This document shows positions 9,992 to 18,567 of a DNA stretch of 64,000 bases, piece by piece (position 1 is the first letter of the stretch; each line of letters starts with the position of its first letter). The notes under the pieces were generated by a model. That model ran no database searches and was not told the DNA's origin. It saw only the letters and a list, made by a program, of their open reading frames with translations. Position numbers and translations under genes: made by a program. Source of the stretch: an uncultured Lachnospiraceae bacterium (GTDB lineage Bacteria > Bacillota > Clostridia > Lachnospirales > Lachnospiraceae); contig CANQDT010000010.1 in the NCBI GenBank assembly GCA_947593735.1, positions 1 to 64,000 of the forward strand. The letters are read 5' to 3'.

Positions 9992-10021
9992 CGCCGGGGC
10001 GGGGAACCGCTGCCCGGCAGG

Positions 10022-10825
10022 TCATTGTTCCGGATCGTTGTCAGGATCGATCCGGCTGCCCGGGATGGTTATCTCATTCAGGCTGTCCCGGATGATCGCA
10101 AGCATCAATTCTACGAACCCGGCGCTGTCCGCCTGTTTATCGGCAGCGCCAAGGGTGTCATAGTATTCTTTCTGGCGGGATTGGATCAGTTCTTCGATCG
10201 GAAGCCAGAAGAACAGATCTTTCCATTTGCCAAGCAAAAGGCTGTGCCACATCCGCCCCATGCGGCCGTTCCCATCCGCGAAAGGATGAATAAATTCAAA
10301 CTCATAGTGGAAAATGGCGCTTTTGAACAGCGGATGGAGTCCCGACTGTCGGTACCAGGCAAAGAGATTGTGGATATGCTCCGGGACAAGCGCGGCAGGA
10401 GGCGCGATATGGATCAGGGTTTCTCCATCGAATACGCCGACGTTGCCGGAGCGGAACCGCCCGTTTTCCGGTACAAGACCGTTCATCATCAGCCGGTGGG
10501 CTTTTAAAAGATCCTCTACGGACGAGGGATCTAATTGCAGCATCAGCTCATAGGCGTCATAAGCATTCTGGACTTCTCTGATTTCATTTGGATTGCCGAG
10601 GACACGCTTGCCGTTCAGAATCGCTGTCACCTGTTCCAGCGACAGAGAGTTATGTTCGATAGCAAGAGAAGAGTGGATGGTGCGGATGCGATTTTCGCGC
10701 CGCAGGCGCGGGTTGATCGTTTCATCATGCAAAACAGTGATCCGTCCGACCTGTTCACTGATTTCCGCAATCAGAAAGGTCATTCCGTCCGTCATGTGAA
10801 AAAGCGGTTTGTACTCGCTCATCAT
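10022..10825 (-). CDS. Fic-domain protein (probable AMP transferase) with N-terminal inhibitory helix
   Basis: The 267-residue protein contains the full Fic motif HPFADGNGRMGR (about 180-191), so the catalytic His and the ATP-binding loop are intact. An N-terminal segment SSLAIEHNS (about 52-60) matches the class II autoinhibitory pattern S-x3-E-[G/N], with His in place of the usual Gly. Fic proteins transfer AMP or other groups to Ser, Thr or Tyr of target proteins; the target is unknown. GGAGG lies six bases before the first of two consecutive ATGs. It is 162 bases downstream of the XRE gene on the same strand and may be co-transcribed with it. Confidence 0.85.
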   Translation of the reverse strand: MMSEYKPLFHMTDGMTFLIAEISEQVGRITVLHDETINPRLRRENRIRTIHSSLAIEHNSLSLEQVTAILNGKRVLGNPNEIREVQNAYDAYELMLQLDPSSVEDLLKAHRLMMNGLVPENGRFRSGNVGVFDGETLIHIAPPAALVPEHIHNLFAWYRQSGLHPLFKSAIFHYEFEFIHPFADGNGRMGRMWHSLLLGKWKDLFFWLPIEELIQSRQKEYYDTLGAADKQADSAGFVELMLAIIRDSLNEITIPGSRIDPDNDPEQ

Positions 10826-10987
10826 GTGTTACCTCCGATCGTTTCAGCTGGTTTATCTCCGCATCACAGCATATCTTTTCTGTGTTGGAACGTCCTTCCG
10901 CCTGTTTCCTGCATTATAATTTCTTTTTGCTGTCCTGTCAATCATTCGGACGTTCATGCGGTCGTCCCGCGGGTCGGCAGAGACGGC

Positions 10988-11296
10988 TTATTTTGCCAGT
11001 GATTCTATGATCGTACGGATACTTTCCAGTTCTTTTTCATTTAATTTCTTCAATTTCGCGGTAATTTCCTTTTCTTCCGCCGGAGCGGGATCATCATAAT
11101 CAAAAAAATCATGCGGCGTGACGGACAGATATTCGCATATGTTGAAAAAAGCAATCAGGGAAGGAAACGTTTGTCCATTTTCAATATGATTGATATAGCC
11201 GCTGTTCTGACCGAGCGCCAAACTCATTTCTCGTGCGGAAACCGCTTTTTTCATTCGCAGTTCTGATAAACGTTCTGAAAACTTCTCCTCATACAT
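10988..11296 (-). CDS. XRE-family (Cro/C1-type helix-turn-helix) transcriptional regulator
   Basis: The 102-residue protein has an N-terminal XRE helix-turn-helix (about 7-65: LSELRMKKAVSAREMSLA ... SGYINHIENGQTFPSL) and a short acidic/charged helical tail. AGGGGTG precedes the ATG. It is divergent from the exported-protein island; the 200-base gap contains a strong promoter whose spacer is a palindrome (11372-11386), so it is a good candidate regulator of that island and of itself. Confidence 0.85.
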   Translation of the reverse strand: MYEEKFSERLSELRMKKAVSAREMSLALGQNSGYINHIENGQTFPSLIAFFNICEYLSVTPHDFFDYDDPAPAEEKEITAKLKKLNEKELESIRTIIESLAK

Positions 11297-11362
11297 AATT
11301 TCACCCCTAGCAAATTATAAACCATTTTCTAAAGATAATATGCTTTTTAAAGACTTATATTA

Positions 11363-11391
11363 TTGACAATAACGCTTTAAAAGCGTATTAT
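11363..11391 (+). promoter_or_regulatory. promoter with palindromic operator opening the exported-protein island
   Basis: TTGACA, 17 bases, TATTAT. The spacer is the palindrome ACGCTTTAAAAGCGT (11372-11386; seven-base arms around one A). Related motifs lie on either side (GCTTTTTAAAG near 11342 and ACTTTAAAAA near 11404). A protein binding here would block the promoter; the adjacent divergent XRE regulator is the obvious candidate. Confidence 0.7.
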
Positions 11392-11496
11392 TAAAACAAA
11401 TGTGACTTTAAAAAACATACTGCGAAAGAAATGGAACGATAACACATCCATAGTTCTGTTTTTATAAAACTGCATCATGAAAGGAGACGCTGAAAG

Positions 11497-11985
11497 ATGA
11501 AGAAAACAGTTGTTTTAATGATGACGCTGCTACTTTTGGGTACTGGCAGAAATTCATTGATCATGATTCAGCCGCAAACGGTGTATGCAGCCGAGCAAAA
11601 AAATGGATGGGATGCGGAAAGAAAACATTATTATGTGGATGGGAAAATGGTAAAAAATCGATTTTATATGATCGGTTCCTATCGCTATTTTTTCGATTCA
11701 AAAGGAAAAGTAAAAACAGGAATTGCTGTTATCGGGCAAAAATTTTATCGTTTTACCTCTACTGGTAAATTAAATGAGGCTGGAACAAAGAAAATACGTT
11801 CTGTGGCAAAATACGAAAAGAATTTTGCCCCTTTGCGTAAAATTCTGGGAAAACCGAAAAAATCCGCTTATATGGCTGGGTGTTATGGTCCTGGCGAGGA
11901 TGGCATTTTAACATATGACGGATTTATTGTATATACCTACCGTGAAAACGGGAAAGAGATTTATATGGGAGCGCAGCAGAAATAA
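11497..11985 (+). CDS. small secreted protein with cell-wall-binding-like repeats
   Basis: The 162-residue protein has a signal peptide (KK followed by a hydrophobic stretch, cleavage probably after YAA near residue 31). Residues 35-90 hold aromatic repeats (YYVDGKMVKNRFYMI, YRYFFDSKGKVKTG, FYRFTSTGKLNEAG) of the choline-binding/glucan-binding type, which attach proteins to cell-wall polymers. The rest (about 95-162) is unrecognised. AAGGAG lies ten bases before the ATG. First gene of the AT-rich island, followed 20 bases later by a transglutaminase-like gene. Confidence 0.7.
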   Translation: MKKTVVLMMTLLLLGTGRNSLIMIQPQTVYAAEQKNGWDAERKHYYVDGKMVKNRFYMIGSYRYFFDSKGKVKTGIAVIGQKFYRFTSTGKLNEAGTKKIRSVAKYEKNFAPLRKILGKPKKSAYMAGCYGPGEDGILTYDGFIVYTYRENGKEIYMGAQQK

Positions 11986-12005
11986 GGTGCGATGAGGAGA
12001 GAAAC

Positions 12006-12581
12006 ATGAATCGGTTAATGAAGAAAAAACAAATAATGACCCTGATAACGGTCGGTTTACTGGTGTTGACTTTTGTACATATCAGTGGAGATTGTGGAAA
12101 TACGGCGACCGCAAAAGCTTCCCTGAAAACGACCGTGTCGTCAATTGTCAGGAAACAGGTAAAGTCGGGAAGCAGCAAACAATCTGCGTTGAAACAACTG
12201 TTTCAATATACAGAGAAAACATACGGCTACCAAAGAGTGATGGGATTTAAAAATACAAGCGGCTGGCAAAAAAAATATGCACAGGAATTTTATAAGGAAA
12301 AGAAAGGCAGCTGTTATCATTTTGCCGCCGGATATGCCTACCTTGCCCGAAAGGCGACAGGGTATCCGGTGCGGATCTGTATGGGACAGACCAACGGGTT
12401 TAATAAAAGCAGATGGCAGAACCACGCGTGGGTGGAAGTAAAAATCGGATCCAAATGGTATGTGTGTGATCCCAATCTGGATAAATTTGGCGCAAATTCT
12501 TCTGGAAAATATTATTTGAAACCCAGCTCCACAATGAAAAATACCTATAAGGTATCGGGCAGAGTCAATGTAACATTATAG
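12006..12581 (+). CDS. exported transglutaminase-like protein
   Basis: The 191-residue protein has an N-terminal export signal (MKKKQ then a hydrophobic stretch) and a transglutaminase/protease-like core with an apparently intact triad: Cys103 in GSCYHFA, His140 in NHAWVEV and Asp155 in CDPNL. Bacterial proteins of this fold are peptidases, amidases or crosslinking enzymes, and the sequence does not decide among them. GAGGAG precedes the ATG. It lies 20 bases after the wall-binding protein and 10 bases before the MBOAT gene, so the three are probably one transcript. Confidence 0.8.
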   Translation: MNRLMKKKQIMTLITVGLLVLTFVHISGDCGNTATAKASLKTTVSSIVRKQVKSGSSKQSALKQLFQYTEKTYGYQRVMGFKNTSGWQKKYAQEFYKEKKGSCYHFAAGYAYLARKATGYPVRICMGQTNGFNKSRWQNHAWVEVKIGSKWYVCDPNLDKFGANSSGKYYLKPSSTMKNTYKVSGRVNVTL

Positions 12582-12591
12582 GGAGAAACAC

Positions 12592-13986
12592 ATGGTATTC
12601 AGTTCGCTGTTTTTTCTGTGTATTTTTTTGCCGACAGTGTTTCTGTTGGATCTGATTCTTCCCGGAATGAAATCAAGAAATACACTTTTATTAGTAGCCA
12701 GTCTCTTCTTTTATGCCTATGGGGAGCCGGTATATGTATTGTTGATGATCGGATCTGCGTTTTTGAATTATTTGTTGGCGTTGCTGATCGGACAGTATTC
12801 AAAGCGAAAAAAGTTTTTTTTATGGATAACGGTTTTGGTAAATTTGGGGATCCTCGGTATTTTCAAATATTCCGGATTTCTGATAGACAGCATGAACCGA
12901 TGCTTTGGACTCGGGTTACGCGTCCCGCAACTCGCGCTGCCGATCGGTATTTCATTTTTTACTTTTCAGGCAATGTCGTATGTATTTGACGTATATCGCG
13001 GTGAGGAAAAAGCCTCCCGGAATTTTGCGCGTATTCTTTTGTATATTTCATTTTTTCCGCAACTGATTGCAGGACCCATTGTAAAATATCATGATATACA
13101 GCGAGAACTGTCGGAACGGCAACAGACCCTTCATGGCATTGCCTGTGGGATCCGCCGTTTCGCAGTCGGGCTGGGAAAGAAAGTATTGATATCCAATTAT
13201 ATGGGCGTTGTGGCAGATACGCTTTTTTCTGCACCGGGTTCCCGGATCAATATGCTGGGCGCCTGGATGGGAGCGGTTTCTTATATGGTGCAGATCTATT
13301 TTGATTTCAGCGGATACAGCGATATGGCGATCGGGCTCGGATGGATGTTTGGTTTTCACTTTAAAGAAAACTTCCGTTATCCGTATGTGGCTGTATCGAT
13401 CCGCGATTTCTGGCAGAGATGGCATATTTCCCTGTCCGGCTGGTTTAAGGAATATCTTTATATTCCGCTGGGAGGAAACCGGAAAGGGAAAGTCAGGACG
13501 TGCGTTAATAAAATAATTGTATTTTTATGCACCGGTATATGGCATGGGGCAAATGTCACTTTTTTATTCTGGGGGTTGTACCACGGCTTTTTTCTTATGT
13601 TAGAAGAGTACGTTCCATTTATCCGAAAAAAAGGCGGTCGGGTGAAAGAAATCGCCGGACATCTTTATGCGCTGTTTGTTGTATTGATCGGATTTGTTTT
13701 TTTCCGGGCAGAGTCAATGGAACAGGGGATTTTTTGGATCAGAGAAATGTTTACGGGAATGCATTTTGACCGGACATCCATGATTTTGTGTATGTCCCTG
13801 CTTACGCCTGTTCATCTGGCGGCGTTTGCAGCCGGTATGGTTGGATCCGTTCCAATTAAGAAACGGATGGAATGCAGAAGTCTATGGCAGATGGCATCGT
13901 GGCTGGTCACTCCGTTGATTATCATTCTTTGTATGCTGAATCTTGCGGGCGGAACATATAATCCATTTATTTATTTTCGTTTTTAG
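12592..13986 (+). CDS. MBOAT-family membrane O-acyltransferase (AlgI/DltB-like)
   Basis: The 464-residue protein has many membrane segments and the MBOAT hallmarks: ISFFTFQAMSYVFDVYRG and FFPQLIAGPIVKY near residues 120-165, and the catalytic His in GIWHGANVTFLFWGLYHG near residue 320. The family moves acyl groups, usually acetyl, across the membrane for transfer to extracellular polysaccharides. The next gene encodes a DHHW/AlgJ-like partner, which is the usual two-gene arrangement. GGAGAAACAC precedes the ATG. The polymer modified is unknown. Confidence 0.9.
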   Translation: MVFSSLFFLCIFLPTVFLLDLILPGMKSRNTLLLVASLFFYAYGEPVYVLLMIGSAFLNYLLALLIGQYSKRKKFFLWITVLVNLGILGIFKYSGFLIDSMNRCFGLGLRVPQLALPIGISFFTFQAMSYVFDVYRGEEKASRNFARILLYISFFPQLIAGPIVKYHDIQRELSERQQTLHGIACGIRRFAVGLGKKVLISNYMGVVADTLFSAPGSRINMLGAWMGAVSYMVQIYFDFSGYSDMAIGLGWMFGFHFKENFRYPYVAVSIRDFWQRWHISLSGWFKEYLYIPLGGNRKGKVRTCVNKIIVFLCTGIWHGANVTFLFWGLYHGFFLMLEEYVPFIRKKGGRVKEIAGHLYALFVVLIGFVFFRAESMEQGIFWIREMFTGMHFDRTSMILCMSLLTPVHLAAFAAGMVGSVPIKKRMECRSLWQMASWLVTPLIIILCMLNLAGGTYNPFIYFRF

Positions 13987-13997
13987 GAGCGCGGACA

Positions 13998-15341
13998 ATG
14001 AAAAAATGGAAAATCCTATACATCATTCTTTTTTTCGCATTATGTATGATTCCTTCTGTCTGTCTGCTTTTCTATCAGGAATCAGCGTCCACGGAAAACA
14101 GGACTCTTGCGGTTTTTCCTTCGCCCAAATCGGACACGGGCTGGAATTTTGATTATATGAAAGAACTTGGGACATGGTTTGAGGATCACTTCGCTTTCCG
14201 GAAGGAATTTGTTACCCTCAATGACTGCCTGATGGCAAAAGTGTTTGGGGTATCGGCAAATGAGAGTGTAATCGCAGGAAAAAACGGTTGGCTCTATTAT
14301 AAGGATTCGCTGAAGGATTATCAGGGGACAGACTTGTTAAAGGAACGGCAGTTATTTGATATTGCTCATACACTATCCATGGTACAGGATTATGCCGGGG
14401 AAAAGGGCGTCCGGTTCGCGTTTGTTATTGCCCCCAATAAGAACTCTCTGTATGGGGATAATATGCCCTATTATTATCGGCTTTTGCGAAATGAAACAAA
14501 CAACAGGAAACGATTGAAGAAATTCTTAAAATCGGAACATATATCATATGTAGACTTATTTACACGGCTGGGACAGGAAAGCGATACCGTGCTGTATCAT
14601 GAACGAGATTCCCACTGGAATAACCGGGGAGCCGCGATTGCAGCGGAAGAGATATTCCGGTACCTGGACAGGGAACATCCGTCCTATGTGGACAGAGATT
14701 ATAACATCCGGCAGGATTTTGAAGGCGATTTGGACGCGATGCTGTTTCCGGCTGCAATTCAGAAAGAGAAAGAACTATATTATGTACCGTCACCGGAATT
14801 TGAATATATTGAGGAAGTGGAGAGTAATTTTGAACCCAAAATTCATACGGTCAGCAAATCAGGAAAAGGTAGTCTGGTTATGTACCGGGATTCATTTGGA
14901 AATGCGTTGCTCCCGTTTATGGCAGAACCGTTCAGCAGAGCTTATTTTTCGCGCGGCGTTCCCTATCAGCTGAAAGATCTGGATGAATGTGAAGCGGATA
15001 CGCTGGTTATTGAGCGCGCGGAACGGTTTTTACCGGATATGGCGGAAAATCCTCCGGTCATGCCTGCGCCCCGTCTCGCCAAATCAGATATAGAAGCTGC
15101 GCGCGGATATATGGAAATCACAGATATGGAAAGAACGGTTCAGGGAGATTATACGAAAATTCGCGGGACATTGCCGCAGGATAAAATTCAAACGTATGAC
15201 AGAATCGCCGTTTATATGGGACAAGATCTCTATGAGGCATTTCCGTATTCTGATGAGAATGGAAAGGAAGGCTTTCTGTTATATGTGAAGACAGAACAAT
15301 GGAAGGAAGACAATCCATGCAGGGTGGCATTGTTTCAATAA
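13998..15341 (+). CDS. DHHW/AlgJ-like extracytoplasmic SGNH acetylation protein
   Basis: The 447-residue protein has one N-terminal signal anchor and an AlgX/AlgJ-like SGNH-hydrolase core. The DxH motif is RDSHWNNRG near residue 205, and the Ser-bearing block is MYRDSFGNALLPF near residue 300. The family accepts acyl groups from an MBOAT partner and passes them to a surface glycan. It starts 11 bases after the MBOAT stop codon with AGGAG before the ATG. A tail domain (about 350-447) is less recognisable. Confidence 0.85.
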   Translation: MKKWKILYIILFFALCMIPSVCLLFYQESASTENRTLAVFPSPKSDTGWNFDYMKELGTWFEDHFAFRKEFVTLNDCLMAKVFGVSANESVIAGKNGWLYYKDSLKDYQGTDLLKERQLFDIAHTLSMVQDYAGEKGVRFAFVIAPNKNSLYGDNMPYYYRLLRNETNNRKRLKKFLKSEHISYVDLFTRLGQESDTVLYHERDSHWNNRGAAIAAEEIFRYLDREHPSYVDRDYNIRQDFEGDLDAMLFPAAIQKEKELYYVPSPEFEYIEEVESNFEPKIHTVSKSGKGSLVMYRDSFGNALLPFMAEPFSRAYFSRGVPYQLKDLDECEADTLVIERAERFLPDMAENPPVMPAPRLAKSDIEAARGYMEITDMERTVQGDYTKIRGTLPQDKIQTYDRIAVYMGQDLYEAFPYSDENGKEGFLLYVKTEQWKEDNPCRVALFQ

Positions 15342-15380
15342 GAGAGAATCGATCATGACGGATAGGAAAGGGAAAAACGA

Positions 15381-15644
15381 ATGAGAAGATACATGTATAG
15401 AGGAATGTTCGTTGCAGTAATTGTATTGACGTTTGTGACAGGCTGCGGAGCAGAAAAGGGAAGTAAAGAAAGTACCGGGCAAAAAACAGAGCAATCACAG
15501 CCTCAGGCGAAAGAAAAGGACAAAAAGGATGGAGAAGAAATATATGAAGTGGGTCGACAGGATTTTGATGATTGCGATGGAAGTGGTCATGGGTACAGAG
15601 AGATCTATTATTCAGACGGAAGCATGGAGATAGAAGAATATTAA
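15381..15644 (+). CDS. small lipoprotein
   Basis: The 87-residue protein has a lipoprotein signal with lipobox VTGC (Cys22), then a Lys/Glu/Gln-rich linker and a short conserved-looking tail (DFDDCDGSGHGYREIYYSDG) rich in Asp and Gly. GGGAAAAACGA precedes the ATG. It lies between the DHHW gene and an exported transglutaminase-like gene. Function unknown; small lipoproteins with this kind of tail are common beside exported enzymes in gut Clostridia (family impression only). Confidence 0.65.
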   Translation: MRRYMYRGMFVAVIVLTFVTGCGAEKGSKESTGQKTEQSQPQAKEKDKKDGEEIYEVGRQDFDDCDGSGHGYREIYYSDGSMEIEEY

Positions 15645-15656
15645 GGAGAAATCAAA

Positions 15657-17087
15657 ATGAAAAGGTTATTGCGTTGCATAAGTTTGTTATTGATCTTAAG
15701 TATAGGAGCAAACGCGGTGACAGTGTCTTCACAGGCGAAAACGACGGAGAAGGAGGTAACATTAAATAAGGGAAAAACATGGTCCGTTTATAAGCGTAAT
15801 TGTACTTATCGCAGTAACAATGAGCAGGTTGCCTATGTCAGTTCGGAAGGATTGATTACAGCAAAGAGAGCCGGTAATGCAGTTGTTTCCGTCAGGAAAA
15901 ACGGGCAGGTAATCCGTCAGATAAATGTAACGGTTAAATCGTCCGCCCGATTACCAAACATCGGAGTTTGTTATGATGAAATGGATATTGGAAAATTGAC
16001 CTATGAAATGGTTGATAATGAGATTTTCATTTCGCAGACTTTTTCCAACCACGGCTCAGCAACGATTAAAAAATTGATCGTGGATTATGAGGTACAGGTT
16101 GGGGTTGAAAGCGAAGTACAAACGAATGTGGAAGAAGCTCCGGTAATAATAAAACAGGAATGGACAGGCAAAGAACTCGGTATTGCCCCGGGAAAATCTG
16201 TGGATGTTCATTTAGTCGGGCAGGGAAGTGATTTTGATCACTGGAAAGAAATTGTTTCAGTAACGGTAAAAAGAATACAAATATACTCTTTTCAGGCAAA
16301 AATCATTGTTAAGCCGGAAAAGGACAAGTGGACAGTTCAGTGGGGAAAGCCAGACACGACGAAACCAGTCTTATCCGGATTGATAGGAAAAGATGCTTAT
16401 AACAAACATTACAAGGATGTCTACCGAACGGTTTATAAAAGCAATAAAGAATGGCTACGAAAATACGTTTCCGCCTATGATGACAGAGACGGCAAAGTTC
16501 AAGTGGAAGTGGATGCATCCGGAATCAACTGGAACAAGGCAGGCACATATTACGTTGTATATTCTGCTACGGATTCTTCCGGTAATGTTGCAAGAGAAAA
16601 AACGAAAGTACAGGTGCGGCTGGCATCCAATGCGCTGGATCGCTCTGCAAAAGCAATACTGGACAGGATTGTACAGAAATCCTATTCGGATGAACAAAAA
16701 GCGAGAGCTATTTATTGGTATGTGCGCGATAATATGAATTACTCACACCGAACCGATCATTCTGATTGGGAAAAAGCGGCTCAGGCAGCATTAACCGCTC
16801 ACGCAGGAGATTGTTTTTACTATTATTCACTGGGACGATTGCTTTTAACGAGATGTGGCATTCCAAATCAGACGATAACAAGAGTGAGAACGCGGGATCC
16901 TCATTGGTGGAACTATGCATATATGGAAAATAAAGGATGGTATCACTACGATACGACCCCTCGTGTGACCGGAGGAGAGTTCTGCCTGAAAACTTCGGCA
17001 TGGATCAGCAACTACTCCAAACGGGCAGGAAACAGCCATGTGTGGAATCATTCATGGATTCCTGCCAGTGCAAAGGATCCTATATGA
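15657..17087 (+). CDS. exported Ig-like plus transglutaminase-like protein
   Basis: The 476-residue protein has a signal peptide (to about SSQA near residue 27) and a Big2-like bacterial immunoglobulin domain (about 30-105). A middle beta region is followed by an HYR/Ig-like domain with DDRDGKVQVEVDASGINW (about 240-320) and a C-terminal transglutaminase domain with a full triad: Cys386 in GDCFYYYS, His416 in DPHWWNYAY and Asp432 in YHYDTTP. AAGGAG precedes the ATG, 12 bases after the lipoprotein. It probably acts at the cell wall; peptide cleavage or crosslinking are both possible. Confidence 0.82.
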   Translation: MKRLLRCISLLLILSIGANAVTVSSQAKTTEKEVTLNKGKTWSVYKRNCTYRSNNEQVAYVSSEGLITAKRAGNAVVSVRKNGQVIRQINVTVKSSARLPNIGVCYDEMDIGKLTYEMVDNEIFISQTFSNHGSATIKKLIVDYEVQVGVESEVQTNVEEAPVIIKQEWTGKELGIAPGKSVDVHLVGQGSDFDHWKEIVSVTVKRIQIYSFQAKIIVKPEKDKWTVQWGKPDTTKPVLSGLIGKDAYNKHYKDVYRTVYKSNKEWLRKYVSAYDDRDGKVQVEVDASGINWNKAGTYYVVYSATDSSGNVAREKTKVQVRLASNALDRSAKAILDRIVQKSYSDEQKARAIYWYVRDNMNYSHRTDHSDWEKAAQAALTAHAGDCFYYYSLGRLLLTRCGIPNQTITRVRTRDPHWWNYAYMENKGWYHYDTTPRVTGGEFCLKTSAWISNYSKRAGNSHVWNHSWIPASAKDPI

Positions 17088-17109
17088 AAAATTGAAGGGA
17101 GCTGATAGA

Positions 17110-17220
17110 GTGACGGGAAATAAAATGCAACGATCAATGATTCGATTCCTTATGATTGTTTTGGCATTTGCGGCAGTTGTTTTAAGTAAGTTAAGTCCTG
17201 TAATACATTTACCCATATAA
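17110..17220 (+). CDS. possible small hydrophobic membrane peptide
   Basis: A GTG at 17110, preceded by GAAGGGAG at a good distance, opens a 36-codon frame ending TAA. The product has a basic N-terminus and one hydrophobic helix (FLMIVLAFAAVVLS). It fills the gap between two exported-protein genes. It could be a single-pass peptide or the remnant of a signal peptide from a lost gene. The same frame from the inner ATG at 17125 is an alternative. Confidence 0.35.
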   Translation: MTGNKMQRSMIRFLMIVLAFAAVVLSKLSPVIHLPI

Positions 17221-17259
17221 TTTTTATCAAATAATTCAGCAGATTTGCGGAGGAAAGGT

Positions 17260-18405
17260 ATGAAAAGAGAAAATAGAAAATTAAGTCAATGGTATGTGAC
17301 AGGGATGATGAGAACGGTAATGCTTTTGGCAATGGGTCTGGTTATGGTATCACAAGGTGGCAATCGGGTCCGCGCGGTCTCCAAGACAGCTTTAAATGTT
17401 TCTAAGAAAACATTATGTATATCCAGGTCTTTTCAACTGAAATTAAACGGTACCTCAAAAAAGGTCAGGTGGAAATCCAATAATCGCGCGGTGGCAACCG
17501 TTAATTCTGCCGGAAAAGTAGCCGCAAAAAGCGCTGGGACCGCGGTTGTTACTGCCCAAAAAGGAAAAAAAATGTATAAATGTAAGATTACAGTAAAGGA
17601 TCATGAATTTGCAAAAGCAACGTGCAGCAATCCCAAGACATGCACCATCTGTGGATTGACAAAGGGAACAGCATTATCTCACAGTTATAAAGCAGCCACA
17701 TGCACAACTCCAAGAACGTGTAAAAAATGTGGTGTGACCGAAGGAGCTGCGTTGGGACATGATTATAAGAATGCCACATGTACGGAAGCCAGGACATGTA
17801 CAAGATGTTACATGACCGAAGGAGAGGCGTTAGGGCATGATTATGGGACGGCGACGTGTACGAAGCCAGGGAAATGCTCAAGATGCGGACAGACGCAGGA
17901 CAGCGCCCTTGGCCATACTTATGTGGATACTGTGGTGGAAGCGTCAAAAGAAGCAATGGGTTATACGCAACATGTTTGCAGTCGCTGCGGGCAGTCATAC
18001 ACAGATACCTATACCGACTTTCAGCCTAACGCGACGCAGGTGTATGCGGACATGATGGCATTGCAATCAAGCTATCCGACCGGTACGCCATGGAGTAATA
18101 GCAAAGGATATCGCAGCAACACCCTGGGCTTGGGCTATGGCTGTGCCGGCTTTGCCTATATGTTGAGCGATGCAGCATTTGGCTATCTCCCGGGACGCAA
18201 ACATACTGATTTTACAAATATCAAGGTGGGAGATGTACTTCGGATTTACAATGATGGTCACTCACTGATAGTATTGCAGATTGCCGGTACAAAAGTAGTA
18301 TTGGCAGATGGTATGTATAACGGCGCGATCTGCTGGGAGCGAACAATGACGCTTGCAGAGCTGAAGGAGTGCGGAACTTATGTACTGACAAGATATCCGC
18401 AGTGA
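17260..18405 (+). CDS. exported Ig-like protein with Cys-rich repeats and an NlpC/CHAP-like domain
   Basis: The 381-residue protein has a signal peptide (to about residue 39) and a Big2-like domain (about 43-112). Four to five repeats of about 25 residues follow (about 115-245), patterned ATC-x4-TC-x2-CG-x-TxGxALGH, resembling zinc ribbons. The C-terminal domain (about 250-381) has Cys295 in GYGCAGFAY and His334 in DGHSLIV, as in NlpC/P60 or CHAP thiol hydrolases. The ATG at 17260 is used because GGAGG sits six bases before it. The likely role is at the cell wall; catalysis is inferred from two residues only. Confidence 0.72.
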   Translation: MKRENRKLSQWYVTGMMRTVMLLAMGLVMVSQGGNRVRAVSKTALNVSKKTLCISRSFQLKLNGTSKKVRWKSNNRAVATVNSAGKVAAKSAGTAVVTAQKGKKMYKCKITVKDHEFAKATCSNPKTCTICGLTKGTALSHSYKAATCTTPRTCKKCGVTEGAALGHDYKNATCTEARTCTRCYMTEGEALGHDYGTATCTKPGKCSRCGQTQDSALGHTYVDTVVEASKEAMGYTQHVCSRCGQSYTDTYTDFQPNATQVYADMMALQSSYPTGTPWSNSKGYRSNTLGLGYGCAGFAYMLSDAAFGYLPGRKHTDFTNIKVGDVLRIYNDGHSLIVLQIAGTKVVLADGMYNGAICWERTMTLAELKECGTYVLTRYPQ

Positions 18406-18567
18406 TTATCTATGATGGGGAAAGCGATTGTCTCAGCTTTGGATCCCAAGTCAGAATAGAAAGATGTTATAGTAGCAGTGCCCTTATATAGGAAACCAGA
18501 TGGAATTGATTGCAATTCCCGGCATGAAGAACTGACAGTAATTTATCAAGAATAGGAGATACGAAAA

